Positions 41,441 through 51,702 of a stretch of 64,000 nt of DNA are shown in pieces. The position numbers and the translations under genes were made by a program. The DNA comes from Desulfobulbaceae bacterium (lineage in GTDB: Bacteria; Desulfobacterota; Desulfobulbia; Desulfobulbales; Desulfocapsaceae). The first letter of the stretch is position 1. Each line of letters opens with the position of its first letter. The notes under the pieces were generated by a model. That model was not told where the DNA came from and did no database searches. It was given only the letters and a program-made list of their open reading frames with translations. The stretch is taken from contig JAFLKM010000027.1 of the NCBI GenBank assembly GCA_019163335.1, positions 19,161-83,160 of the forward strand, written 5' to 3'.

Positions 41441-42187
41441 ATGTCCCAAAGTCCCTGCATAGATTCTGCCCGTATTCCTCGTCATGTGGCCATCATAATG
41501 GATGGGAACGGACGATGGGCTCAACGACGTCACCAGCCTCGCCTTTATGGCCATAAGATTGGTGTTGAATCCGTTCAGGAGGTCGTGGAAACTGCCCGTG
41601 AAATCGGCATTGAAATATTGACTCTGTATGCCTTTTCTTCAGAAAACTGGAAACGTCCGGTTTCCGAGGTAAGTGGGCTGATGTCTATTTTGAAGAGTTA
41701 TGTTCAAGCAGAACTTTCCAGGATGTTGAAGAATAATATCCGATTTACCTGTATTGGAGAGTTGGATCAATTGCCGGCTGAAGTACTTAGAGTGTTGGAT
41801 CACGCGAGGTCGCAGACAGCCCAGAACACAGAGTTGCAGCTCAATCTTGCTTTGAGTTATGGTTCACGTGGTGAATTGACCAAGGTTATAAAAAAGATTG
41901 CATCGGCTTGTGTGGCCGGGACACTGAGTGCTTCTGATATCGACGAGGAGTTGGTCAGCGGCTATCTCGATACTGCTGGAATGGTGGATCCTGATTTATT
42001 GATTCGTACAGGGGGGGAGGCCAGGTTATCGAATTTTCTTCTTTGGCAGGCATCGTACAGTGAAATTTATTTTACTGACGTTATGTGGCCGGATTTTCGT
42101 AAGGATGCTTTTCTGCATGCCATTGCCGATTATCAACAGCGAGAACGTCGTTTTGGCAAGGTCAGCGCTCAATTGCAAAATGAATAA
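41441..42187 (+). CDS. uppS: Isoprenyl transferase / undecaprenyl diphosphate synthase
   Basis: This cis-prenyltransferase builds the C55 lipid carrier for peptidoglycan and polysaccharide. It has 248 residues with the catalytic motif HVAIIMDGNGRWAQ near residue 15-28, TLYAFSSENWKRP, and the C-terminal PDLLIRTGGEARLSNFLLWQ with SEIYFTD. A small hairpin (ATGATT / AATCAT, then T7) lies in the gap after frr and may be a weak terminator. cdsA begins 12 bases downstream. Confidence 0.95.
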   Translation: MSQSPCIDSARIPRHVAIIMDGNGRWAQRRHQPRLYGHKIGVESVQEVVETAREIGIEILTLYAFSSENWKRPVSEVSGLMSILKSYVQAELSRMLKNNIRFTCIGELDQLPAEVLRVLDHARSQTAQNTELQLNLALSYGSRGELTKVIKKIASACVAGTLSASDIDEELVSGYLDTAGMVDPDLLIRTGGEARLSNFLLWQASYSEIYFTDVMWPDFRKDAFLHAIADYQQRERRFGKVSAQLQNE

Positions 42188-42199
42188 CAGTTACGTCGG

Positions 42200-43078
42200 A
42201 TGCCCGACACACCTAAGGATGAACGTACTGGCCTGTCTCTCTGGTTTAGTGTCTTCAGGCTTAATATGAATCGTTTAATCCCTGGACTCATCCTGGCCTT
42301 ATGTTGGCTGCTGCTTCTGCTTCATGGCTCTTTTCTGCTGTTTCTGTTGATTATCATTCCGGTAATCGCCATTGGTGGCCATGAATATGTAAAAATGGCA
42401 TTTCCTGAAAAGGATGTTTCCTCCCATTTATTCCTGAAGATTCTTGTTTTGTTTCCTGCTTTAGGTGCCGCTTATTTCCTTTCCCAAGGGCTCACTGCCG
42501 GTCTGTTCCTCTCGCTTCTTTTGCTGACCTGTTACATCCTTTACTCCTATCGCCAGATTGATGATCCTCTCCTGCTCTTCAGTCGTGCCTTTTTCGGAGT
42601 GATGTATGTCGGTTTTCTTGGTTCGTATCTCTTGCTGCTTCATCAACTTCCGGAAGGAAGCAGTTGGCTTCTTGTCTTGACGGCAATCACGGCAGGCTCA
42701 GATTCCGGAGCCTATTACTGTGGTCGGCGCTTTGGAAAACATAAACTCTGTCCCCTGGTGAGTCCCAAGAAGACCATTGAGGGAGCGATTGGCGGGATTG
42801 TAGCCGGGATTGCCGGAGCGGTTTTGATGGCCTTTCTCTTAAAGGTGCAGGTCGGTTTATTATTTCTGATTCCTGCGGCTGTTTTGTTGACCGGTGTGGG
42901 GATAGTCGGCGATCTTACAGAGTCGGTGATCAAAAGAGCAACGGGAACCAAGGACTCCGGGACGATACTGAGAGGGCACGGTGGTATTCTTGATCGGGTT
43001 GACTCGCTGCTTTTCGCTGGTCCTGTACTCTATTATCTTTTGGTCTGGTATCAGCATCTATCGGTGATTTCCCTATGA
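42200..43078 (+). CDS. cdsA: Phosphatidate cytidylyltransferase
   Basis: CdsA makes CDP-diacylglycerol for phospholipid synthesis. The integral membrane protein (292 residues, about eight hydrophobic segments) has the family signature near its C-terminus: [14 protein letters not shown], then [18 protein letters not shown] and [11 protein letters not shown]. Some uncertainty in start remains, since an in-frame ATG at 42266 is also possible. It overlaps dxr by four bases. Confidence 0.94.
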   Translation: MPDTPKDERTGLSLWFSVFRLNMNRLIPGLILALCWLLLLLHGSFLLFLLIIIPVIAIGGHEYVKMAFPEKDVSSHLFLKILVLFPALGAAYFLSQGLTAGLFLSLLLLTCYILYSYRQIDDPLLLFSRAFFGVMYVGFLGSYLLLLHQLPEGSSWLLVLTAITAGSDSGAYYCGRRFGKHKLCPLVSPKKTIEGAIGGIVAGIAGAVLMAFLLKVQVGLLFLIPAAVLLTGVGIVGDLTESVIKRATGTKDSGTILRGHGGILDRVDSLLFAGPVLYYLLVWYQHLSVISL

Positions 43079-44235
43079 AAAAGATTTCTCTCCTTGGTTC
43101 TACCGGGTCCATCGGCAGGGGGGTACTTGATATTGTCAGGATGTTTCCTGATCAATATGCCATCGCCGGGCTTGCTGCCGGAAGAAATGTTGAGCTGTTG
43201 AGCAGACAAGTCCTGGAATTTTCTCCAGAACTTGTCTCTGTGCTGGATGAATCCTGTTCGATTCAACTCAAAGCCCTGCTGCCAAAGTCTTTGCATAACA
43301 CGATAGTCTGGGGAACAGAGGGCAATGTGCAAGTGGCTGCCCTTGATAGTGCAGACATAACTGTTTCTGCGATCGTTGGTGCGGCTGGATTATTGCCGAC
43401 CATGGCGGCCATTGAGGCGGGGAAGGATATTGGGCTTGCCAACAAGGAAACGCTTGTTATGGCCGGAAAGCTGGTTATGGCTGCAGCCAGGCGCAAGGGA
43501 ATTCAATTGTTGCCGGTGGATTCGGAACATAGTGCCATTTTTCAGGCATTGGAGGCTGGTCGTAAAGAAGATGTGGCCAAGATTATCCTTACTGCATCCG
43601 GCGGGCCGTTTTTATCGAGAAAAGCTGAGGAACTGCATCTGGTCACTCCTGAGCAGGCCCTGGCGCATCCCAACTGGAGCATGGGCAGAAAGATCTCCAT
43701 TGATTCGGCAACCCTTATGAATAAAGGGCTTGAGGTCATTGAGGCGAGATGGCTGTTTGATGTTTCGGTGGACTCCATTGAGGTGGTCATTCATCCTCAA
43801 TCCATTGTCCATTCTTTGGTGGAGTTCCAGGATGGGGCGGTGGTGGCCCAACTCGGGATTCCTGATATGCGAATTCCCATCGCCTATGCCCTTTCCTATC
43901 CCCGCCGGCTCCCTCTGTCGCTTAAGCCTCTGCAACTTTCCCAATGTGCTAATCTGGAATTTTTAGAACCTGATTATGATCGCTTTCCTGCCCTGGCACT
44001 GGCCTTTGAGGCCTTGCGTCAAGGAGGCGTCGTTCCTGCGGTTTTGAATGCTGCCAATGAAGTGGCGGTGGAGGCCTTTCTGGCTGGGCGTCTGTCCTTT
44101 CCGGGCATTGTAGAAACGGTGGCCCAGGTGGTGGCGACGGTGCAGGATGGCAGTGAGGATTCGTTGGAAGATATCCTGGCGGCGGATGCTATGGCCAGAT
44201 CTGAGGCAGAACGGATTATTGCGACCAATGATTAA
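43075..44235 (+). CDS. dxr: 1-deoxy-D-xylulose 5-phosphate reductoisomerase
   Basis: DXR converts DXP to MEP, the committed step of the MEP isoprenoid pathway, using NADPH. It has 386 residues with the N-terminal nucleotide-binding motif [26 protein letters not shown], and the substrate-site block [17 protein letters not shown] overlap with cdsA indicates translational coupling. It pairs functionally with uppS upstream and ispG downstream. Confidence 0.97.
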   Translation: MKKISLLGSTGSIGRGVLDIVRMFPDQYAIAGLAAGRNVELLSRQVLEFSPELVSVLDESCSIQLKALLPKSLHNTIVWGTEGNVQVAALDSADITVSAIVGAAGLLPTMAAIEAGKDIGLANKETLVMAGKLVMAAARRKGIQLLPVDSEHSAIFQALEAGRKEDVAKIILTASGGPFLSRKAEELHLVTPEQALAHPNWSMGRKISIDSATLMNKGLEVIEARWLFDVSVDSIEVVIHPQSIVHSLVEFQDGAVVAQLGIPDMRIPIAYALSYPRRLPLSLKPLQLSQCANLEFLEPDYDRFPALALAFEALRQGGVVPAVLNAANEVAVEAFLAGRLSFPGIVETVAQVVATVQDGSEDSLEDILAADAMARSEAERIIATND

Positions 44236-44536
44236 ATGGAGCCATTGAAACGAAATGATCCGTAGCATATCTTCATCTTGACGCGACTTGTTGTGTCTTC
44301 CGAGGATTTTTTTCTGAATATTTCTCTTGAATAACGGCAGGATAGTTTTTACGGGTTGCTTCAATCAGTTCGCTTCGTTCAAAATGAGCTGAAAATTTCC
44401 TTTTGTATTTTTCATTAATGCTTAAAACTTACCAAATGAAGCATTCAGCTTCGCTCTTATCTGACTGCATGGCTGAATCGTTCATCATCCGGCCAATACG
44501 ATTGGTTCACACTCTCCTGGAGGAAATTTTCCTGAT
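44236..44536 (+). other. Gene-free stretch between dxr and rseP
   Basis: About 300 bases without a credible coding frame on either strand. A short inverted repeat (AATGCTT at 44417-44423 with AAGCATT further on) and CTCCTGGAGG just before rseP are the only signals I see. It may contain a promoter for rseP-tsaB, but no clear -35/-10 pair stands out. Confidence 0.4.
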
Positions 44537-45613
44537 ATGAATACTGTAGTTTCTTTTATTATTGTCCTTGGCCTGCTTATTTTTGTACATGAGTTGGGTC
44601 ATTTTCTTTTTGCCAAGCTGTTTAAGGTCAAGGTGCTCAAGTTTTCTCTGGGATTTGGCCCGAAAGTCATCGGGAGAACCTATGGCGATACCGAATATCT
44701 GATCAGCGCCTTTCCCTTGGGCGGATATGTGAAGATGTGTGGAGAAAATCCCGACGAACAGGACGTCTCTGCGGAGGACAGGCAAGGATCTTTTGCCCAT
44801 AAGTCAGTATGGCAGCGTTTCTTCATCGTCCTTGCCGGGCCTGTTTTTAATCTGCTGTTTGCCCTTGTCCTGTTTTGCGGCCTTTTTATTGCCATTGGTG
44901 TTCCCAATTCCCAGGAGACAACTACCATTGGTCAGGTGAGCGAGAAATCTCCGGCGGCAGAGGCGGGGCTTCTGGCCAAGGATACCATTCAACAGATTAA
45001 TGGGCACCCTGTAACCCAGTGGCTTGATGTCCTGAATAGTGTCAAAGGAAGTGGCGGTCAGCCTTTGACCATGCAGATCAAACGAGGGAATGAGCAGATC
45101 AGCGTTGTTGTGACTCCGGCCATAGACGCTGTTAAAAATGTCTTTGGTGAAGAGGTGGAAAAACGATACATGATTGGAGTGGTTAAAGACGAAGCTCTGG
45201 TTTACGAAAGGGTGGGTGTGATCAAGGCGATTGAGGCTGGATTTACCCAGACCTGGATGTATATCTCGCTGACCGTGATGGGTTTTGTAAAGCTTATCCA
45301 GCGGGTGGTGCCCATGTCCGAGCTTGGAGGTCCCATCCTGATTGCCCAGCTTGCAGGACAGCAGATGGCGGCAGGTTGGGTTCACCTGGTATTTTTCATG
45401 GGACTGCTCAGTGTGAATTTGGGGATTCTCAATCTTCTGCCCGTACCAGTTCTTGATGGCGGTCATCTCATGTTTCTGGGGGTTGAAGCGGTGCGGCGCA
45501 AACCTTTATCCGAGCGAGTCCAGATTATTGCCCAGCAGATTGGCATGGCCTTGCTTGGCTCACTTATGCTTTTCGTCTTCTATAACGACCTGGTTCGTAT
45601 CTTTAGCAAATGA
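44537..45613 (+). CDS. rseP: Site-2 metalloprotease RseP (RIP protease)
   Basis: This intramembrane zinc metalloprotease cleaves anti-sigma factors and remnant signal peptides in envelope stress signalling. The zinc motif HELGH is at residues ~18-22 in the first membrane segment. A PDZ domain spans ~110-190 (SEKSPAAEAGLLAKDTIQQI), and the third ligand motif LPVPVLDGGH is near residue 300. It has 358 residues, with one recognisable PDZ domain. It overlaps tsaB by four bases. Confidence 0.94.
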   Translation: MNTVVSFIIVLGLLIFVHELGHFLFAKLFKVKVLKFSLGFGPKVIGRTYGDTEYLISAFPLGGYVKMCGENPDEQDVSAEDRQGSFAHKSVWQRFFIVLAGPVFNLLFALVLFCGLFIAIGVPNSQETTTIGQVSEKSPAAEAGLLAKDTIQQINGHPVTQWLDVLNSVKGSGGQPLTMQIKRGNEQISVVVTPAIDAVKNVFGEEVEKRYMIGVVKDEALVYERVGVIKAIEAGFTQTWMYISLTVMGFVKLIQRVVPMSELGGPILIAQLAGQQMAAGWVHLVFFMGLLSVNLGILNLLPVPVLDGGHLMFLGVEAVRRKPLSERVQIIAQQIGMALLGSLMLFVFYNDLVRIFSK

Positions 45614-46344
45614 ACAGTGACATGCCGCTGGTCCTGGCCGTTGACACCGCGAGCAGTTGCAGTTCCGTAGCCCTGACCCGTGGGGTTGCCGGTGCGGTGG
45701 CAGGTGGCCAGGTGATCGCTTCTCTATCGTTAAACAGCAGTGTGACCCACTCCCGTCGTCTTCTTGGTGCCATTGATTGGCTCCTTGCTGAAACCGGAAC
45801 CTCCTGGCAGGCGGTGAATGGGCTTGCCGTCAGTGTGGGGCCGGGCAGTTTTACCGGACTCAGGATTGGCATGGCGACGGTGAAGGGCTTGGCCATGGCC
45901 ACAGGGAAGCCCTTGCTGGGGGTGTCGACCCTCGATGCGTTAGCCCTGAACTGTACTGGTGAACGATTGATTTGTGCCGTGCTCGATGCCCGTAAAAAAG
46001 AGGTCTACGCCTGTTTTTATCGGCTCGACCTCGATGGGATTCCCCGACGAGTTGGTACGATTCGAGTGCTCAGTCCGCAACAACTGGCCTCTGAGATAAG
46101 TCAACCGGTGATCTTTGTAGGGGATGCCGTCATGGTCTATGGTGATCTCTGGCGTGAGACCCTAGCTGATTGGTTCGCCAGTGCGCCCATTCCTCTCCAT
46201 TATCCCTGTGCCAGCGCTCTTGGCTTGTTGGCGGGGGAAATGCTGTTGAACAAGCAGTTTCTTGATCTTGTAACGGCTGTCCCTCTCTATGTAAGGGCTT
46301 CAGATGCTGAGTTGAGCCTGGGAGTTGCGACAGAACAGGGCTAG
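45610..46344 (+). CDS. tsaB: tRNA threonylcarbamoyladenosine biosynthesis protein TsaB
   Basis: TsaB is the inactive ASKHA-fold partner of TsaD in t6A37 modification of ANN-decoding tRNAs. It has 244 residues with the N-terminal LAVDTASSCSSVAL and the signature VGPGSFTGLRIGMATVKGLA. TsaD and TsaE are not in the window. Coupled to rseP by ATGA overlap. Confidence 0.9.
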   Translation: MNSDMPLVLAVDTASSCSSVALTRGVAGAVAGGQVIASLSLNSSVTHSRRLLGAIDWLLAETGTSWQAVNGLAVSVGPGSFTGLRIGMATVKGLAMATGKPLLGVSTLDALALNCTGERLICAVLDARKKEVYACFYRLDLDGIPRRVGTIRVLSPQQLASEISQPVIFVGDAVMVYGDLWRETLADWFASAPIPLHYPCASALGLLAGEMLLNKQFLDLVTAVPLYVRASDAELSLGVATEQG

Positions 46345-46405
46345 GATGATTTATTCTGTGGAGCTGCGACAGAGGACAATGCGATATTGCCGCCTGTCTT
46401 TTTCC

Positions 46406-46491
46406 GAAAGTCGTCTTCGAAAGCCGGGGACAGAATGAATTTTGCGTACAGCCGCAAAATAAATTCAGTCCCCTTCGTGCGGAGGACTTTC
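46406..46491 (+). repeat. Large imperfect palindrome (REP-like element) between tsaB and ispG
   Basis: An 86-base inverted repeat: outer arms GAAAGTC / GACTTTC, and inner 21-base arms starting GGGGACAGAATGAATTTT (46426-46446) and ending TAAATTCAGTCCCC (46453-46473), with the six-base centre TACAGC. The look is that of a repetitive extragenic palindrome. A related arm motif occurs at 54928-54965. No transposase is adjacent. The spurious minus-strand frame over this region is a by-product of the palindrome. Confidence 0.6.
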
Positions 46492-46609
46492 ATGGTTCGT
46501 TCTGGCTGACCGTCTTGCTCCAGCCATGCTGGTTTGCATCTTGATTGAATGGGTACGATTTTTACTGCTTGCCTGCGCTGAAGGGCATGCAAACTTAGGG
46601 GAAATGGAC

Positions 46610-47701
46610 ATGATTGTACGGCGGCAGACGCGGAAAATAACAATCGGGGACGTAGCGGTGGGTGGCGGAAACCCCATTACGGTGCAGTCAATGACGAACA
46701 CCGATACCAGAGATGTCGCCGCGACCGTTGCCCAGATTCACAGTCTGGAGCAGGCGGGCTGCGAACTGATCCGGGTTGCCGTCCTTGATCTTGAGGCGGC
46801 GGCTGCCATTGCCAAAATTCGTGCGGCTATTTCCATTCCACTCATCGCTGATATTCATTTCGATCATCGTCTGGCAGTGGCTGCCATGGAACATGGTGCC
46901 CAGTCCATCCGGATCAATCCCGGTAATCTGGGGGGTGCCGCCAAGCTGGCTCGCGTGGTGGATGCCGCCAAGGCCCATGGGGTACCAATCCGGGTGGGGG
47001 TCAACAGCGGTTCCATTGAGAAGGATCTGCTCAAGATTCATGGCTATCCCAGCCCGGAAAACCCCGCTGCCCTCATCGAGAGCGCCTTGCGCAATGTCCG
47101 GTTGCTCGAGGAGCTGGGGTTTTATGAGATGAAGATCTCCATTAAATCTTCGGATACCCTGACCACGGTGAGTGGTTATCAGGCCCTGGCCCGGAAAACG
47201 GAGTACCCGCTCCACCTCGGAGTCACTGAAGCCGGCGGCCTGATTGCCGGGACTGTCAAGTCCAGCGTTGCCCTTGGCATCCTGCTTCATCAAGGAATTG
47301 GTGATACCTTTCGTATCTCTTTGACCCGTGATCCGGTGGAAGAGGTTCGAGTCGGCTTTGAACTCCTGCGCTCTCTCAAGATTCGCGAACGTGGGCCGGA
47401 GCTTATTTCCTGCCCCACCTGCGGTCGTACCCAGATTGATCTGTTCACCCTTGCGGAGGCGGTTGAGCGCTATGTGCAGACCATGAAGGCGCCCATCAAG
47501 GTGGCAGTCATGGGTTGCGTCGTCAATGGCCCCGGTGAAGCGAAAGAAGCGGATATCGGTGTTGCCGGCGGGAACGGAGTAGGCATTATTTTCAAGAAAG
47601 GGCAAATTTATAAAAAGGTCAAGGAGGAGGAGCTGCTTGCGGTCTTTCTCCAGGAGTTAAAACAGATAGAAGAAGAGATGGGAGAGCTTTCCCCAAAGTA
47701 A
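46610..47701 (+). CDS. ispG: 4-hydroxy-3-methylbut-2-enyl diphosphate synthase
   Basis: IspG (GcpE) is the [4Fe-4S] enzyme converting MEcPP to HMBPP in the MEP pathway. It has 363 residues. The TIM-barrel N-terminal part has [14 protein letters not shown] and [11 protein letters not shown], and the C-terminal cluster ligands lie in [11 protein letters not shown] and [18 protein letters not shown]. The frame is open further upstream, but ATG at 46610 has AGGGG eight bases before it and gives the family's N-terminus. Confidence 0.95.
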   Translation: MIVRRQTRKITIGDVAVGGGNPITVQSMTNTDTRDVAATVAQIHSLEQAGCELIRVAVLDLEAAAAIAKIRAAISIPLIADIHFDHRLAVAAMEHGAQSIRINPGNLGGAAKLARVVDAAKAHGVPIRVGVNSGSIEKDLLKIHGYPSPENPAALIESALRNVRLLEELGFYEMKISIKSSDTLTTVSGYQALARKTEYPLHLGVTEAGGLIAGTVKSSVALGILLHQGIGDTFRISLTRDPVEEVRVGFELLRSLKIRERGPELISCPTCGRTQIDLFTLAEAVERYVQTMKAPIKVAVMGCVVNGPGEAKEADIGVAGGNGVGIIFKKGQIYKKVKEEELLAVFLQELKQIEEEMGELSPK

Positions 47702-47759
47702 GCAGGACGTCTCTTCTTCCACTTCCACTATTGCTACGTTTAAAGGGTCGGAAAAATCC

Positions 47760-49505
47760 ATGCGCTATTCTCAAGCTTTTGTCCCAACATTGAAGGAAAC
47801 CCCGGCTGAGGCCGAGGTGGTCAGCCATCGATTGATGCTGCGTGCCGGTTATATTCGTAAACTGACCGCCGGTGTCTATACCTATCTTCCCTTTGGCCTG
47901 GCTGCCATCCGCAAGGTGGAGCGGATTGTCCGTGAGGAGATGAATCGGGCCGGCGCTCAGGAACTGCTGATGCCCATGGTTCAGCCTGCAGATTTATGGC
48001 GGGAGACCGGGCGGTATGAGAAGTATGGCCCTGAATTGCTTCGCTTTCGGGATCGGCATGACCGCGAATCCTGCTTAGGACCGACCCACGAAGAGGTGAT
48101 TACTGATCTGGTACGGGGCGAGGTGCGCTCATATCGCCAGCTTCCCCTCAATCTCTATCAGATCCAGAGTAAATTCAGGGATGAGATTCGACCCCGCTTT
48201 GGGCTTATGCGAGGGCGGGAATTCATCATGAAAGACGCCTACTCCTTTGATGTGGACGATGCCTGTGCCAATATCGCCTATCAAAAGATGTATGAGGCCT
48301 ATCAGCGGATCTTTACCCGCTGCGGCTTGCAGTTCCGGGCCGTTGAGGCAGACAGCGGCAGTATCGGCGGCAGTTTTTCGCACGAGTTTATGGTGCTCGC
48401 AAGAACCGGAGAGGATACCCTGGCAGTATGTCAAGATTGCGCCTATGCTGCCAATGTCGAGAAGGCAGCAATTAAGGCCCGTCCTGTGGATAATCCCGAG
48501 CCGATGAGTGATCTTGTAAAGGTTGAGACTCCCGGGAAGCGCAAGGTTGCGGCGGTCTGTGAATTTTTAGGGATTGGGCCGGAGAAGTTGGTCAAGACCC
48601 TGATCTATAAGGTGACGGGTGGGGCGCAGCAGGGGCAAGCAGTGGCGGTTCTGGTACGGGGAGATCGCGAGGTGCAGGAGGTGAAACTCAAAAATCTTCT
48701 GGGGGCCTCTGACGTGGTTCTTGCGGAAGATCAGGAGGTCTTTGATATTACCGGAGTTCCCACCGGCTATCTTGGGCCCATTGGCCTCAATGCCAGGAAG
48801 CTCAAGGTCGTGGCCGATTGGGAGGTCGAGGCCATGCGCAACTGTGTGGTGGGCGCCGGTGAAAAAAACTATCATTTGCAGAATGTCAACATGGGCCGTG
48901 ATTTTGAGGTGGACGCCATTGGTGACCTGCGCCAGATTGCCGACGATGATCCCTGTCCGCGTTGCGGCGGGACGCTCGGCCAGATTGAAGGGATTGAGGT
49001 CGGGCATATCTTCAAGTTGGGAACAGTCTATTCCGAGGCGATGAGGGCAGTGTTTCAGGATCATGATGGTCAGGAAAAACCGATGATCATGGGCTGTTAT
49101 GGGATTGGTGTCAGCAGGATTGTGGCTGCTGCCATCGAACAGAATCACGACGAGAACGGGATTATCTTTCCCCTGGCCATTGCCCCGGTGCAGGTAATCC
49201 TTCTCAATCTCGGGCTGAAGGATGGGCAGATAACGGCGGCAGCGGAGGCCCTGTATCTCGAGCTCCAGGCGCAGGGAGTTGACGTGCTTCTTGATGATCG
49301 TGATGAAAGGCCCGGCTCCAAATTCAAAGACGCGGATCTGCTGGGGATTCCCTTTCGGGTGACGGTTGGTTCGCGTCTGAGTAAGGATGGCGTGGTAGAG
49401 ATCCGCCATCGTCGTAATGGATTGACGGTGGAACTTCCCCCAGATCAGGCTGCCGGGTATCTGCTGGGGCAGATTGCCGAGGCGGGCAGTAAGGGGCTGG
49501 AGTAA
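47760..49505 (+). CDS. proS: Prolyl-tRNA synthetase
   Basis: This class II synthetase charges tRNA-Pro. It has 581 residues of the bacterial type. Class II motifs are seen in [32 protein letters not shown], and motif 3 [13 protein letters not shown]. The central insertion domain (residues ~230-400) that edits mischarged alanine is present, with the anticodon-binding domain at the C-terminus. The order ispG-proS fits many proteobacteria. Confidence 0.96.
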   Translation: MRYSQAFVPTLKETPAEAEVVSHRLMLRAGYIRKLTAGVYTYLPFGLAAIRKVERIVREEMNRAGAQELLMPMVQPADLWRETGRYEKYGPELLRFRDRHDRESCLGPTHEEVITDLVRGEVRSYRQLPLNLYQIQSKFRDEIRPRFGLMRGREFIMKDAYSFDVDDACANIAYQKMYEAYQRIFTRCGLQFRAVEADSGSIGGSFSHEFMVLARTGEDTLAVCQDCAYAANVEKAAIKARPVDNPEPMSDLVKVETPGKRKVAAVCEFLGIGPEKLVKTLIYKVTGGAQQGQAVAVLVRGDREVQEVKLKNLLGASDVVLAEDQEVFDITGVPTGYLGPIGLNARKLKVVADWEVEAMRNCVVGAGEKNYHLQNVNMGRDFEVDAIGDLRQIADDDPCPRCGGTLGQIEGIEVGHIFKLGTVYSEAMRAVFQDHDGQEKPMIMGCYGIGVSRIVAAAIEQNHDENGIIFPLAIAPVQVILLNLGLKDGQITAAAEALYLELQAQGVDVLLDDRDERPGSKFKDADLLGIPFRVTVGSRLSKDGVVEIRHRRNGLTVELPPDQAAGYLLGQIAEAGSKGLE

Positions 49506-49516
49506 CAGAACGCACC

Positions 49517-51694
49517 ATGACACTCTTTCTGCAAAATATTGTTGGTCTGAAGACCATCGCCAAGGGGTATCTCCATGACGTCGATCTGGAGCCCATTGAC
49601 AAGGCCTGGGACTTTGCCGTCAAGGTACACGACGGCAAGAAACATTTTTCAGGCATTTCCTATCAGGAGCATCTCCTTGAGGTGGCATCAACCCTTGCCT
49701 CCATGAATCTTGATCTGGATACGGTTATTTCCGGATTGCTCCATGGGGTACTCAAAGAAGGGGTAACCGTTGAGCAATTGACCAAGGAATTCGGCAGGAG
49801 TGTGGCTGAGATCGTTGTCGGATGCAACCGGATAACCAGTATTCGCTATAACAGCCAACTGGTGAATCAGGCCGAGAGTGTCCGCAGGATGCTCCTGGCC
49901 ATTGCCGCCGATATTCGGGTGCTTCTGGTCAAGCTTGCTGATCGTCTGCAGGATATGTGTGTCCTTGATTCCATGGAGAGTGCGCAGCGTCTGGAGACTG
50001 CACGAGAAACCATGGATCTGTATGCGCCTCTGGCCAGCAGGCTGGGGATTGAATGGTTAAAGCGTGAGCTTGAGGATTTATCATTCCGTTATCTTTACCC
50101 TGAGGCATATCTTGAGTTAAGCACCAAGCTTGAGAATTCCTTTGCCGAAAGGCAGAAGTACGTGGATGATGTGTTGACGATCCTGCAGGATAAGCTTGCC
50201 GATAATAATATCTTCCCGCTCCGGATCATTGGGCGTCCTAAACATATCTATTCCATCTATAAAAAACTCGTTGCCCAGAACATTCCCCTTGAGCGGGTGT
50301 ATGATAAGGTGGCCTTCCGCATCATCGTGCACTCGGTGGAGGAATGCTACTCCGCCTTAGGTGTGGTTCATGAGAACTGGAAACCGGTCCCGGGCCGGAT
50401 CAAGGATTTCATCTCCGCTCCCAAGGCAAATAACTATCAGTCGATGCACACCACGGTGGTGGGTCCGGAGAATAATTTCATTGAGATTCAGATTCGCACC
50501 GACAAGATGGACCGCATTGCCCAGGAGGGGGTTGCAGCGCACTGGGCCTATAAGGAAGGGCAGAAGGTTGGGAATAACGATGTCAGGCTCTTCCGGGAAT
50601 TAAAAAAACTGGTGAGCTCGTTGCAGGAGGTGGAAGATCCTCGCGAGTTTCTGGAGAATGTCCGGGCTGAGCTGATGACCCCTGAGGTCTATGCCCTGAC
50701 TCCAGGTGGGGCGATCAAAGAGTTCCCCCTGGGGAGTTGTCCCATCGATTTTGCCTACGCCATTCATACTGAAGTAGGGGATCATTGCGTGGGGGCCAAG
50801 GTGAATGATCGCCTTGTGCCCTTGAAATATGAGATAAAGAATGGCGATATTGTAGAGATTATTACCGCCAAGACCCAACGTCCGCGTCGGGGCTGGCTGG
50901 ATTTAGTCAAGACCAGTCGGGCCCGGGTGAGGATTCGCTCCTGGTTGCGTCGGGAAGAGAGAGAGCACGCCCTGCAGCTTGGTCGGGAGATCTGCGAGCG
51001 TGAGCTCAGGCGCTACGAGACTACCCTGAAAAAAATGGTCAAGACGGGTCATATCAAGGTGCTTTTGAAAGAGCTGCGCTGCAATTCTCTGGATGAAATG
51101 CTGGCAAAGGTAGGAACCGGGGTGGTGACGGTGCAGGTTCTGGTCAAGGCGCTTCAGCCCGCTGAATACCGGGAGGAGAAGGCTCTGTCCCAGGAAATGA
51201 CTCCGCATGAGCTTGCCGCCCAGATGGTCAGCCAGCAAAAGTTCGGGGCGCATGGGGGAGATTCCGGCATCACCATTGACGGGATTGAAAATATGCTGGT
51301 GAAAATCAGTCAGTGCTGTCATCCGGTACCGGGTGATCCTATTATTGGCTTTATTACCACAGGCAAGGGCATTGCCGTGCATAAGGCAAGCTGTGAGCTG
51401 CTGCTGGCGACCGATCACAAGCGATGGATAGCCGTGTCCTGGTCCGGCACTCAGAGTTCCCAGCATCAGGTCGAGATCCTGGTGACCGCTGAAAATCGTC
51501 GCGGCCTTGTGGCCACCCTCAGTGCCGCCATTAGCGCCCATGATGCCAACATCCTTGGTATCCCTACGCGAATCACTCCTGCCGGTACCGTTGAGTTGCA
51601 GATCACCCTGGAGATCGCCGATCTTGAGCATTTGCAGTTGTTGCAGCAGCATTTGCGGCAGCTGGATTCGGTGATCTCGGTGCGAAGGGTGTAG
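49517..51694 (+). CDS. relA: RelA/SpoT family (p)ppGpp synthetase with degenerate hydrolase domain
   Basis: This is the stringent-response enzyme, 725 residues. Domain order: HD-type hydrolase (~40-190), synthetase (~235-345), TGS (~385-445, VYALTPGGAIKEFPLGSCP), zinc-finger region (SQCCHPVPGD) and C-terminal ACT (~650-725). The synthetase motifs are intact: YDKVAFRIIV and GRIKDFISAPKANNYQSMHT. In the hydrolase the usual HD and ED pairs read HG and KEG (LLHGVLKEG, residues ~73-81), so (p)ppGpp hydrolysis is probably lost and a RelA-like synthetase is predicted. It starts 11 bases after proS. Confidence 0.9.
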   Translation: MTLFLQNIVGLKTIAKGYLHDVDLEPIDKAWDFAVKVHDGKKHFSGISYQEHLLEVASTLASMNLDLDTVISGLLHGVLKEGVTVEQLTKEFGRSVAEIVVGCNRITSIRYNSQLVNQAESVRRMLLAIAADIRVLLVKLADRLQDMCVLDSMESAQRLETARETMDLYAPLASRLGIEWLKRELEDLSFRYLYPEAYLELSTKLENSFAERQKYVDDVLTILQDKLADNNIFPLRIIGRPKHIYSIYKKLVAQNIPLERVYDKVAFRIIVHSVEECYSALGVVHENWKPVPGRIKDFISAPKANNYQSMHTTVVGPENNFIEIQIRTDKMDRIAQEGVAAHWAYKEGQKVGNNDVRLFRELKKLVSSLQEVEDPREFLENVRAELMTPEVYALTPGGAIKEFPLGSCPIDFAYAIHTEVGDHCVGAKVNDRLVPLKYEIKNGDIVEIITAKTQRPRRGWLDLVKTSRARVRIRSWLRREEREHALQLGREICERELRRYETTLKKMVKTGHIKVLLKELRCNSLDEMLAKVGTGVVTVQVLVKALQPAEYREEKALSQEMTPHELAAQMVSQQKFGAHGGDSGITIDGIENMLVKISQCCHPVPGDPIIGFITTGKGIAVHKASCELLLATDHKRWIAVSWSGTQSSQHQVEILVTAENRRGLVATLSAAISAHDANILGIPTRITPAGTVELQITLEIADLEHLQLLQQHLRQLDSVISVRRV

Positions 51695-51702
51695 GAGGGG
51701 CA

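Noticed and set aside
46341..46643. 100-codon minus-strand frame between tsaB and ispG
   Set aside because: It spans the large palindrome and the ispG start, has no family resemblance, and its coding look comes from the inverted repeat.
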